From Thoreauomyces humboldtii (lineage: Eukaryota; Chytridiomycota; Chytridiomycetes; Spizellomycetales; Powellomycetaceae), in NCBI GenBank assembly GCA_027596035.1, contig JADGJA010000814.1, forward strand, positions 1-10,267: 10,267 nucleotides of DNA, in the 5' to 3' direction. The notes under the pieces were generated by a model, which ran no database searches, was not told the origin of the DNA, and was given only the letters and a program-made list of their open reading frames with translations. Below are positions 1 through 8,724 of this stretch, one piece after another (position 1 is the first letter of the stretch; each line of letters opens with the position of its first letter). A program made the position numbers and the translations under genes.

Positions 1-235
<235 letters not shown>

Positions 236-431
236 GGTGACTTGCTGTTTTCAGGTGCCTCTAAGCTGTAAGGTGCCTGTGTGGTGGGCTGGTATGGAGC
301 CCTCAGGGAGCTGATGGATGGTGGGTGGATCTGCCCTTGGACAACTGGTGCGAGATCTCTTTGGGCTATTATTCAGGGCTGTGAGGGCGAGGGAGGGGCA
401 CAAAGGGCTTTCCTTCCCTTCCTCTTGCTGA

Positions 432-445
432 CGGCATGCATGCCG
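432..445. repeat. 14-bp perfect palindrome
   Basis: CGGCATGCATGCCG reads the same on both strands. It sits in the divergent CDC5/CFAP69 spacer, about 200 bp from the CDC5 start and about 110 bp before the earlier possible CFAP69 start. A dimeric transcription factor site is possible, but no factor is recognised and chance is not excluded. Confidence 0.5.
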
Positions 446-554
446 GCACTTTTTTGGACAGACGGTGTGGAGGGGAAAAGTCCATCAACGTGGTCTCTCG
501 TTCCTCCCACCTCTTTGCCCTTGTGACTGGACGTGCAGGAGACCGCTGCCCATC

Positions 555-648
555 ATGGTGAGTGGCATACGAGGAGACGGAAAAGGGTGGACATCCTCGA
601 TGCTGACGCTCTCTCTACCTTCCTCGTCTTCCTCGTCCCCTTGTACAG
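555..648 (+). other. Candidate first exon (ATG only) and intron of CFAP69
   Basis: ATG at 555-557 is followed directly by the donor GTGAGT (558-563). A pyrimidine-rich tract runs to the acceptor TACAG ending at 648, giving a 91-nt intron. The next exon from 649 reads GCT TCC ACG and joins in frame to the ATG at 658, so the protein would begin MASTMHPL instead of MHPL. A CTGAC branch-like site lies at 602-606. The donor, acceptor and frame all fit, but the same intron could lie in a leader with translation starting at 658. Confidence 0.55.
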
Positions 649-657
649 GCTTCCACG

Positions 658-3600
658 ATGCACCCGCTACACCAAAAGGTCCGAAAGCAGCTGCCAGGCA
701 TCATCCGTCGGCAGAAACTCAAAAAGATCATGCCAAGCTTTGCTCCTGACGCCACTCTCGGGAGAGCGGGTGGCAAAGGCTCGCTTGCAACAGGCGATGG
801 GCTGGCCCCCAGCCTCCCCGCGACCATCAACTGGCCAAAGATATTCGAATCTTTCCACTCGAAACTCTTCTCCCGCTCCTTTGACCGTCACGCTGCCATC
901 TTCGACAGGCTGTGCATCATCCACGCTACCGGCGTGCCGCTTCACGATCTGACCAATGTCGCTGACTTTCTCATGGTCGTCAAAGCCCGGCTAGCGGCCG
1001 AGGCCAACGCAGACGACGCCGCTGCCGAAGACCCTGTCGAGCGATTGCGTCCGCCACTCTGCAGATATCTTACCGTCCTTCGCCATCCCTTTGACGGACA
1101 TGACGGTGGGAAGGGAGTGGCCCAGCTCACCCACGACCTCAAGCTCTTCACGCGCATCGTCGGAGATCTGGTCAACATCGGGGACGCCTCGATCACGGGC
1201 TGCGCCGTGGAGATCCTGTTCAAACTGGCCGGCGGACCGAAAACAGAGTCACCCATATCCATCCACCGCATCGTCACATACCCTTGGCTTCTCGACGCTG
1301 TCAATGCGCCTCCTTCCATGCTCGCCGCTGAGCAAGACCAAGGCGGGCGCGATTCTCGAGACACCCAGATGGAGCTCCTCAGGATTCTCTCCGACTCGTA
1401 AGTTGTATGTGGAAACCTCTCCCATCAAGGGATCCGCGGTGGTCAGTCACTCACATCGTACGGCCATCAGGAACGTGGTGGAAAACCTGACAGTGGCTCT
1501 CAGACAGTCCTCGAGCAACGCTCAGTCCTTTGCCCATCACAATGCTATACTGCGGGCATTTCGCAGACTCTCCGTCTGTGAAGTGTGCATCGCACAGATG
1601 CTCGAAGGTTTGTACGAGCCTTCCACCCCTGCTCGAACACGAACACACCGCTCAGGCGTTCAACTGCTTTCATTCTTCAGAGAAAACCTTCGCATACCTT
1701 CTCGATGGACTTCGCATCTCTTCGAATGCTTCGATCGACCTCTCCATAGTGATCGAGACTCTGTGGAACGCTATCGAAGGTCCATACGAAAAGCAGGTTG
1801 CGGAGGCACTATCAACGAATGTAAGAGGTGCGTAAAATGTCATTGCGTCAGGACTTTTTTGCGCTAACATTGACTCTAGGAAGCCATCGGCATGCTTACA
1901 CGTCACCTGACGCTGTCACATCCGCCAGATCTTCTGACAGACGTCCTCATCGTGTGCACGGACATATCTCGCGTGCATCCAGACAATACAACTTGGACAG
2001 ACGAAGGGATTCTGGAGCGCATATGGGATCTGCTCAAACGACCGCATCCCGCCGGCACCAATGGTCGCGCTGACACTGGGGATGCATACGCCTTGCAAAA
2101 AGAACTTTTGACGTTTCTGAAGGGATTCTGCGCAGGCGGAGGGGAGATCTTGGAGTGGTGCTTGGAGGTACTGTCGCCTGATCCTCCTTCAGGCGGCTCA
2201 CGAACCTTAGAAATCTCATCAAATCTCTCGAGAACAGAAAGGGATGCTTGATTATCTGCTGGAGTTTCTTCGGTATGATAGTGATAATCCATCAATCAAC
2301 TGCTGGTCCATCCGTCAACTCAAAGGGCTGCAACTTCAGGTAGAACCTCAGTGAGATGGATGGCGAAAATCAGCCCGGAACTCTGAAATTGTGTCCCTAG
2401 ATTTTGACGGTTTTACAAGAAGTCCTTCCGCACACTCCGTTCCAACTTCACACGCATCCCACACTTCACACCACGCTGCTGTCGTTCCTGAAAGATGCAC
2501 TAGAACATGACACGCCCACCCCTGCACCTGCAAACGATGAGCATCCGAATCCCACTAGCGACTATGTCGGCCTGGTATCGAGCGTTCTCAGAACTCTCGT
2601 GATCGTTTGCGAGAGAGACGTCGAGAGCAGCGTCCTGGTTGGAGAGAGCGGCGGCTTTGCCTTGTTGATAGGTACGTTAGCACTGCACTGAGCCCTACGT
2701 CGATACGATTTTTATGTGTACTCTCCAGACATTCTGAGATCGAATCCACCATTGCACCGTCCCGCGCCGCTTACGTCCATGACACTCCTCACCACTCTCC
2801 TCGGACCCCGTCGCAACCGGGATCGCTTTGCATCAACACCGTCAGCCGTTTCCACTCTCCTCATGCACCTTTCGCTCGAGCCTCTCGCCGCGCTGCACGC
2901 ACTCTGGGCGACACTGCCTGCATCGACAGACGCAGTCTTGGTCAACGACGGCGTGCAGCGCGTGTTGGACGTTCTCGTCACCGAGCGGGAATGGAGCCTC
3001 TTAAGCGTGGGTCTCGGATTCCTTTGCGATCTGGTCGAAAGCAACGGTGTGGCTTGGGTCATGAAGGAGTGGAAGGACGAGAGCGGTGCGAGCGTCGTGC
3101 GTTGGTTGATCGCGCTGTGGACGGGTGTCGAATTGGAGTTGGGTGGTGAGTTTCATCCTATCCAGAACAGTTCCTCGATTTTGTGATGGACAAACCGGTT
3201 GCTGATCTCGATGTTTGATCGTGCAACGTCACCAGTTCCTCAAGGTCCTTGCGGCTCGATAGATCTGGAGGGAGAGGATGCGGACGAGAAGGAGTGCCGG
3301 AATCCTTTGACCTGCGCGGTGATGTCAAAACCTCGGGCATTCTTCGAGCGACATGTCACGGAGATACAGGACGACTTCACCGAAGATATAGAGGAGATGG
3401 GTTGGAACTTGCGCGCCAAGATTTACTCGCTTCTGCATCACTTGCATCCCGTTGACACCACCGAGCTGCTCCCGGCCGAGGAGATAAAGCTCATCATGGT
3501 AAGAACAACGGAACTCCCCAGGGCCATTCCCCTTTACTAAAACATCCATGACCTATTCACCCAGATCGACAGTTATCCTACATTCAAGCATCACGCCCTT

Positions 3601-3900
3601 CTCCGAACGCTCTCCCGATCGCTCTACAACGCCAACGTGAGGCCAACAAGCCCAGACCAAGAGGTTCTCGACATGGCAGAAACGGTTCTTCGAGAGAAGA
3701 AGCGGTTCGTAAATGCTCAGCAGATGCGCGTTGTGGAACGGCAGCAGGCCCGGCAGAAAGCCGACGAGGAAGAGTTCTGGAAGGAAGTACAGTGGGTCGT
3801 GAGTTTGAAGGACAAGAAGCCCCAAAAAACCCTTCCACCTCTGCCCAAAACGCCAGAGGGAAAGATCCGCGTCAAGAAGGGATCTGTTAGGAGCCTATGA
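658..3900 (+). CDS. CFAP69: CFAP69-like flagellar central-pair protein, 9 coding exons
   Basis: CFAP69 (FAP69) is an armadillo-like protein of the C1 side of the axonemal central pair, needed for 9+2 flagellar motility. Proposed exons are 658-1397, 1471-1607, 1681-1820, 1880-2167, 2211-2339, 2401-2671, 2729-3145, 3236-3498 and 3565-3900 (TGA). They join in frame to 2721 nt, about 906 aa; human CFAP69 is about 940. Matches in the same order as the human protein are GVPLHDL near the N-terminus (human GLPLRDL), IETLWNAIE (ILWNLLE), GFLCDLVES before a Trp-rich helix, LWTGVELELGV (LWRKEEKELGV) and NLRAKIYSLL (NIRAKIYAIL). A basic and acidic helix rich in Gln and Glu follows at about aa 830-870, as in the human tail. 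Introns are 57-90 nt, apart from a doubtful 43-nt one at 2168-2210. The ARM fold gives the helical repeats; no catalytic motif is expected. CDC5 is divergent upstream and CCDC77 convergent downstream. Confidence 0.87.
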
Positions 3901-4097
3901 GCCAGGGGTCTCTGAAATATATTCAATGTACTTGTAAACCGGCTCCCAGTTTTGCAAAGTTGGATATAGATTCAAGAGGTGGAACTATGGTATTACTAAT
4001 GATGGGTACGAGCCGGAGGTTTGAAGATCTTGCCAGCAGAACCTTCGGAAAGGGCTGATAAGCCCTGGATATGACAATTAAACATGTAGCGCGGACT
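3901..4097. other. Convergent spacer between CFAP69 and CCDC77
   Basis: These 197 bp separate the two stop codons, so both 3' UTRs and polyadenylation sites must lie here or overlap. No canonical AATAAA is visible; AATATATT occurs at about 3916 on the plus strand. A small inverted repeat, AGGGCT-GATA-AGCCCT, lies at 4051-4066 and could fold into a 6-bp hairpin. Nothing suggests an extra gene. Confidence 0.5.
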
Positions 4098-5949
4098 TCA
4101 AAATGCCTGCGCCTGCGCCTCTCGCTCCGTCGAGTAGACTTTGGATTTGAGCCCGTGTAAATCTGTCGAAATGCGAGCGACACGCTCGCCGGTTTCCTTG
4201 GCTGGTGAAGCGTCAGAAGAAACCAACGTTCGTGCAGTTCCGAGGTTTACGCTTACCGATCTTGAGAAGGATGAGCTCTCGATCCTCGAGTGGCGCGTAG
4301 CGCAGAATCGCTCGCTCCAGAGATCGCAACTGTCGCCGCAACTGCTGAATATCGTTTGTGAAGCCCTCGATCTCGTACTCTCGCCGACGTTGCAAGCTCG
4401 AGTGACTACAGAGGCATCAGAAGGTCAGGCACAGTGATAAGATGCAGGCAGCTTTGTTTCTCGTCACGGACTTTGAGGTGACAGCGGTAAGGCGACTCTC
4501 CAGGACCTCGACGCGTTTGCGATGGGCTTTCTCCGTGGTTTCTGACGCAGCCTATGGAATGATATTAGGCTCGGCTAGCAGAACTTTTGTTCTGAAACTC
4601 GCGATACTTGCCTTGTGCACGTGCACCTCCCGTTCACATCGGCCTAACTGAGCACGGAGATCTGATACTAAGGCACTCTGCGTGCGCGTGACACGCTGTT
4701 CCACTTGCTGCAGGAGAAAAACATCAGTACAAGGAGGATTAAGCGTGGACGGGCGCGATTACTTTCTCCGCTGTCTCTGCCCGTGTTTTTTCGTTCGCTA
4801 GATTAGCTGTCGCAGTATGCAATGAGGCGAGGAGCGATGCTTTCTCTTCGATCAAGCGACGTTCGTTTGAATGCGCAGCTCGCTTGGTATGCAATAGCTC
4901 TGTATTGGACAGGAGATCAGTGAAATTCGCGTTATCCCTGCTGGAGTATGAGCCCACCCTACCACGTATGTTCTCCCGACAAAGAGCCCTCAGTCGCGCA
5001 ACCTGTTCCAAGAGGTCGGCGGATTTTTGGGCCTCGTGAGTTCGACGTGCTGTTTCTGCATCGGCCGACGCCTGCCGGTCACGCTGCAGTGCTGCCAGAG
5101 TGGCAGCATGTTGTTTCTCCTGGAAATTTAGAAGGCATAGCTCGTCAGAGTTCCTTGATCTACGTGGAATATTCCCGTAGCGAGACGCAGAATCGCATAT
5201 TCACCTGCTCGGAGAGTTGCGTTCGAAGGGCTGCCACAGTCAAACGCAGAGCCTCGACTTCGTCCGGAAGGTTCACTATATCCGCCACAGGCGGTGGCTG
5301 ATTATTGAGTATGTGCTGAAAGTACCATTCGGAGTTCAGTCATTGGGGATATCGAAAAGAGGGCGAAATTCGTATGGACCTTTTCCACGCGAGGCGCATC
5401 GTCCGCTCCGCGCACTACGCGTTTATCGAGCCGGTCCCGGAAGTATGTCGTTTCCGACTCCTCTCCGCGATCGCCAGCGTTCAAGAGGTAGCGGATCTTC
5501 TTCCGATCCTTCAACTCCTGTACTGATTTTGGAGGTCGGAGTATCAGCTGGCGATTGTCATCTGGCAGAGGCCAAAGACCGACACGCTCCCGAACCTTTC
5601 AGGTTGTCCGTTTCGGCCAGTAGGTTCAAGACGTTCCGCTTTTCCTCGAACAAATTCAACTTTGCGTCCGCCAGCTCTTTCTGAAGCTGGGCCACTTCGG
5701 CGGCACGCTGATGCGCTTCCCACTGCGCTCGATGCACATCCTCGTGCTGGAGCCGGATCGCGTCAAGATGACCCTGCGCGTCGACGTAATCCTGCTCGCA
5801 CCTTTCTGTAGCGACGAGCGCCATCTCTTTAGCTGATATGCACAGGATACACCATGCCACGAACTGAAACCCGTGAAATTACCCAAGCGCTGGCGATAGT
5901 ACGCAAGAAGATCGTCGGAGAGGGGTAACTTCCGCAGCTCTGCGTCCAT
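4098..5949 (-). CDS. CCDC77: CCDC77-like centriolar/basal-body coiled-coil protein, 9 exons
   Basis: CCDC77 is a coiled-coil protein known from vertebrate centrosomes; its exact role is poorly defined. Proposed exons on the minus strand are 5949-5883, 5832-5596, 5522-5380, 5315-5205, 5119-4763, 4707-4612, 4551-4472, 4405-4257 and 4162-4098 (TGA). They join in frame to 1305 nt, 434 aa; human CCDC77 is about 488. Ordered matches are DDLLAYYRQRL near the N-terminus (human KELLEYYQKKM), EVAQLQKELADAKLNLFEE (EIAELQKALSDMQVCLFQE), ELKDRKKIRYLL (ELEDKKKIQNLL) then TTYF, EVEALRLTVAALRTQLSEQ, LQRRREYEIEGFTNDIQQLR ([20 protein letters not shown]) and a C-terminal LKSKVY (LKSKVF). The spacing between the RL...T and QRRR blocks matches human exactly once the 4471-4406 intron is removed. 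Nearly all of it is predicted heptad coiled coil, with no signal peptide or membrane segment. Exon 5 has a small GRVGSYSSR insert. The 4611-4552 intron appears to use a GC donor. It shares a divergent promoter with UTP6. Confidence 0.86.
4552..4611 (-). other. Probable GC-AG intron in CCDC77
   Basis: On the minus strand exon 6 ends ...CAC AAG and the intron begins GCAAGT, the typical strong donor of GC-AG introns. A CTAAT branch-like site lies about 15 nt before the acceptor CATAG at 4552. Reading through gives an in-frame stop after 21 codons, so an intron is needed. The competing choice is a GTGCAC donor nine bases upstream, which also keeps the frame but fits the donor consensus poorly. 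Confidence 0.65.
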
Positions 5950-6304
5950 AATGCCGTTGAAGAAGAGAAAATCGACCAGGAGAGCCGCCCGGTGGCCTCA
6001 ATCTTCACGCACGTTTGTCTTTCAACACCTTCCGACTATGTATCAGGCCAGGGCTCGCAGATCTCACAGCTGTAATACCTGTAGGGCGCGATGGGGAAGA
6101 AGGTTGAGCATGTCATTTCGACAGCGGAAATATCGCTCACTCCCAGACACTCACTCATCACCTCCTCTGTGTTTTTTTCTTTTTTCTCTCTCTCTCTGTG
6201 CTCTCTCTCCCTCTGCGCGTCCACACATAAAGACTCGCTCCCCGGCGCCCTCATAGACGAAACAGTCTGGACCAGTAAAACATACGGATCTAGTAGAATT
6301 CACC
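5950..6304. promoter_or_regulatory. Divergent promoter region between CCDC77 and UTP6
   Basis: These 355 bp lie between the start codons of CCDC77 (minus) and UTP6 (plus). The UTP6-proximal half holds a T- and CT-rich tract at 6172-6214, a common fungal core-promoter feature just before the transcription start. The UTP6 ATG sits in a strong context (CACCATGG). No TATA box or X-box pair is evident on the CCDC77 side, and the short open frames here look non-coding. Confidence 0.65.
6172..6214 (+). repeat. T/CT-rich pyrimidine tract upstream of UTP6
   Basis: A run of T and C that includes a (CT)n microsatellite, broken only by a GTG, ends about 90 bp before the UTP6 start codon. Such CT boxes are frequent in promoters and leaders of highly expressed fungal genes. 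The sequence shows the tract; its function is inferred. Confidence 0.75.
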
Positions 6305-8559
6305 ATGGCCGACCAAGTCCAGTTCCACCTGGAGAAAATGGTACCGGAGCTCGAGGACCTTCAGGAACGAGGCATTTTCCTGCCTGTGAGTGGTAGTGCG
6401 AGGTTATCACAACGGGAAGTTCCCTCCCTGACAAGACAGAGCTGACCGATACCTTGTTCGGATCATTAGAACGAGATCCGGTCCATTGTGAAGCAGCGGA
6501 CAACGCATGAATATCGCATCCATCGCATCATCCCATTGAAGGCCGACTTCCTCCGCTACATCGCCTACGAGGAGAACCTGGAGCGCTTGAGGCGCAAGCG
6601 CAAAGCTCGACTCGGCATGGACCACGCTCCCACCCCGGAAGAGCTGGCGGAGGGCGTGAAGCATTCCAGTCTTTCCGATTACTCGATGATGCGACGAATC
6701 CACGGCCTGTACAACAAGCTCTTGATGAAGTTCGCTGGCGATACGGCTTTGTGGATCCAGTACTTTGACTGGTGTCGGACGACCAAGTCGACAAAGGCGT
6801 TGGGGCGGGTGTTTGCCAAAGCACTCCAGATGCATCCCACCAATGACACGTTTTGGATCATGGCCGCCGCATGGGAGTTTGAAGACAACGGAAACATTGC
6901 GGGGGCTCGCGTGCTCATGCAGCGTGGACTGAGACTCAATGCCGAGAGCAGAAAGCTTTGGGTAGAGTACTTCAAGCTCGAGCTTCTGTGGGTGGAGAAG
7001 ATCAAGGAGCGCCGAAGAGTCCTTTTCCGCACTGATGGGCAAGTGCCGGATGCCACGCCCGTGGCAGCTCATCAACCAGCGGAGAACGGTATCGACCTTC
7101 CCGAGCTTGAAGGAGAGATGGACCTGCCACCGACGCTCGCCGAAAATGACGAAATGCTCGCTTCCTCTGCCCAGCCGGCCGAGAAATCCTCCGATACGGC
7201 CGCGATGATGACCGCTAGCCTGTCGCCTACCCAGGTCGCTCTTCTCAAAGTTCTCATTCCCCGCGCCATATATCGAAACGCCATTCAGGCCCACCCGCGT
7301 GATTTGTTTTTCCGTCTTCAGTTCTTGGACGTTTACCGGCTGTTCCAGGATACCGAGGATGGACAGAATGAACTTTTGGACTCCCTCATCAGGGATTTTG
7401 GTACCGACCCTGTTGCAAGGGGCGTACTGGCTCAGCGAGGGCTTGCTGCGGTGTCGATAGATAATCCCACGTATCCCGCTGCGCTCCGGCAGGCGGTCGC
7501 GCTGTTCCAGGAGGCTGTCAAGGAACTGAATGTACCCGCGGCCCATGAAGTCTTTGCCACATTTCTGGCAGCCCGCTCGAATGAGTGTAACGAGGAGAAT
7601 CTGGTAAGAGCACAAAGCTCGATTTCGTTGACGTCGGACATGTACTGATAATCTATGCTTTAGAAACTGTATCTGTCGCATCTTCTCATCAAATCTTTCA
7701 CCGAAGCACACGAGTCGGACAATGGAACCGAACGGCTGTACCTCGACTGGGCCGCACATGTGGGGTCCACGTCGCCAAAGTCCGCAGTGGCGGTCCTGCA
7801 GCGTGCAACGTCAGCCATTCCCGTCAGCGCGACGCTATGGCTCGCGCTCGCACGTGCCGAGGACCCACTCGCCGTGGCCGCCATCTACGAGCGCGCCGTG
7901 AAAAGCGTCGAGACGCCCGAAGCTCTGGCGCAAGTTTGGGCGGCGTACGTGTCTCATGCCACGAGTGCCGTGTCGCTCAGCTCGTCCACAGAGCCCTCCA
8001 CGGCCACCCCGCTTGACCAACTTTTCAAGCGGGCGTTGAACGCTCTACCCGATCAGGATCTCGCCGTCCCAGTGTTGCAGGCTTACTTGACTTATGCTGC
8101 TCGGACCGGAGGCATCGAATGCTTGCGTGCAAATGCGGGACGTCTCGCAAAGCAGCGAACGCGACCAAAGGCTTTCTGGAAGACCTGGGTACAGCTCGAG
8201 ATGCGTTATCTGGAGGAGCAGGATCAGGGCAAGGACCGCAAGAAGCGGTCCAGGGAAGGGCAGGTCCCAAAAGATGCTTCACTTGTGACAGCGGTCAGGA
8301 GGGTTTGGGACGGGCTGGTTGCCGTGGATGAGACGGATATGGGTGAGTGGCAATTGGATTCACGTTTAAGAATTCTGATCCGAATTGCTCACCAATTGTT
8401 CGCATTCCTTCAGAATCATGGCTGGACTATATTCGATTTGAGCTGGATATCGCGAATGCCAATGAACGCGCGACAGCACTTCACTGGCGAGCGGACAAGG
8501 CGGTAGCGGACAAAGACGAGTTTGCTAGGCGATATCAAGTCCTTGTTTCTGCGCTTTAA
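6305..8559 (+). CDS. UTP6: UTP6, small-subunit processome HAT-repeat protein
   Basis: Utp6 is a nucleolar subunit of the UTP-B part of the small-subunit (U3 snoRNA) processome, needed for early 18S pre-rRNA cleavage. Exons are 6305-6385, 6470-7603, 7664-8342 and 8414-8559 (TAA); they join to 2040 nt, 679 aa. The N-terminal family block reads FHLEKMVPELEDLQERGIF, then NEIRSIVKQRTTHEYR across intron 1 (yeast NEVSLIMKKRTDFEHR). HAT repeats follow at about aa 118-215, with ALWIQYFDW, DTFWIMAAAWEFE and KLWVEYFKLE. More HAT-like helices occur in exon 3 (ERLYLDWAAHV, KAFWKTWVQLEM) and at the end (SWLDYIRFELD). It is longer than the human (about 597 aa) and yeast (440 aa) proteins because of an acidic low-complexity insert at about aa 213-270 and a Ser/Thr-rich one in exon 3. 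Introns of 84, 60 and 71 nt have GT-AG borders; CTGAC and CTGAT branch sites are visible in the first two. The start context CACCATGG is strong. Confidence 0.95.
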
Positions 8560-8724
8560 TCATTAGGATATCACGCGTACATCTTGCTCTCGCCGATTCG
8601 TATCGTTAAGCTAGTCAACTAGAGCTAGGTCGGTCCGAACTTTGATGCCATGAATATAATGAAGTAGTGTACAGATCGCTCCCAAGAACCTCCCCGCCCT
8701 CCTGCTGTTCCATCCCCGTGTGCG
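8560..8724. other. Convergent spacer between UTP6 and Ras
   Basis: These 165 bp separate the two stop codons, so the 3' UTRs probably meet or overlap. The AT-rich stretch ATGAATATAATGAAG at 8650-8664 is the best candidate polyadenylation region for UTP6; no AATAAA is seen on either strand. I see no gene here. Confidence 0.45.

Larger units (their letters stand above)
236..657. promoter_or_regulatory. Divergent promoter region between CDC5 and CFAP69
   Basis: This spacer separates the CDC5 start from the CFAP69 start and must hold both promoters. It is 422 bp to the ATG at 658, or 319 bp to a possible earlier ATG at 555. I see no clear TATA box and no RFX-type X-box pair. Visible elements are a 14-bp palindrome at 432-445, G-rich stretches around 380-400, and a pyrimidine-rich run at 608-640 that probably belongs to an intron acceptor. 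Short open frames here have no recognisable product. Transcription start sites cannot be placed by eye. Confidence 0.6.

Noticed and set aside
236..657. RFX-type X-box upstream of the ciliary genes
   Set aside because: I looked for GTTRCC/RGYAAC-like half-site pairs here and in 5950-6304 and saw none convincing.
942..1364. 140-codon minus-strand frame opposite CFAP69 exon 1
   Set aside because: It is antisense to a well-supported exon and has no recognisable protein features.
2168..2192. 25-nt GT...CAG intron in CFAP69
   Set aside because: It is too short and leads at once to an in-frame TAG at 2208-2210.
4051..4066. Hairpin between CFAP69 and CCDC77 as a terminator
   Set aside because: The 6-bp stem with a 4-nt loop is too small, and RNA polymerase II genes do not end at such hairpins. 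It is noted only as part of the spacer.
4941..4962. GT...AG pair inside CCDC77 exon 5 (around GRVGSYSSR)
   Set aside because: An intron of 22 nt is too short to splice and would break the frame, so the insert is kept as coding.
4948..5684. Plus-strand open frames of 117 and 155 codons
   Set aside because: They are antisense to CCDC77 exons, which give an ordered match to a known family with consistent splice sites.
6407..7759. 450-codon open frame on the minus strand opposite UTP6
   Set aside because: It lies antisense to the UTP6 coding exons, runs through UTP6 introns, and its product shows no recognisable family or composition. It is a side effect of codon bias in the real gene.
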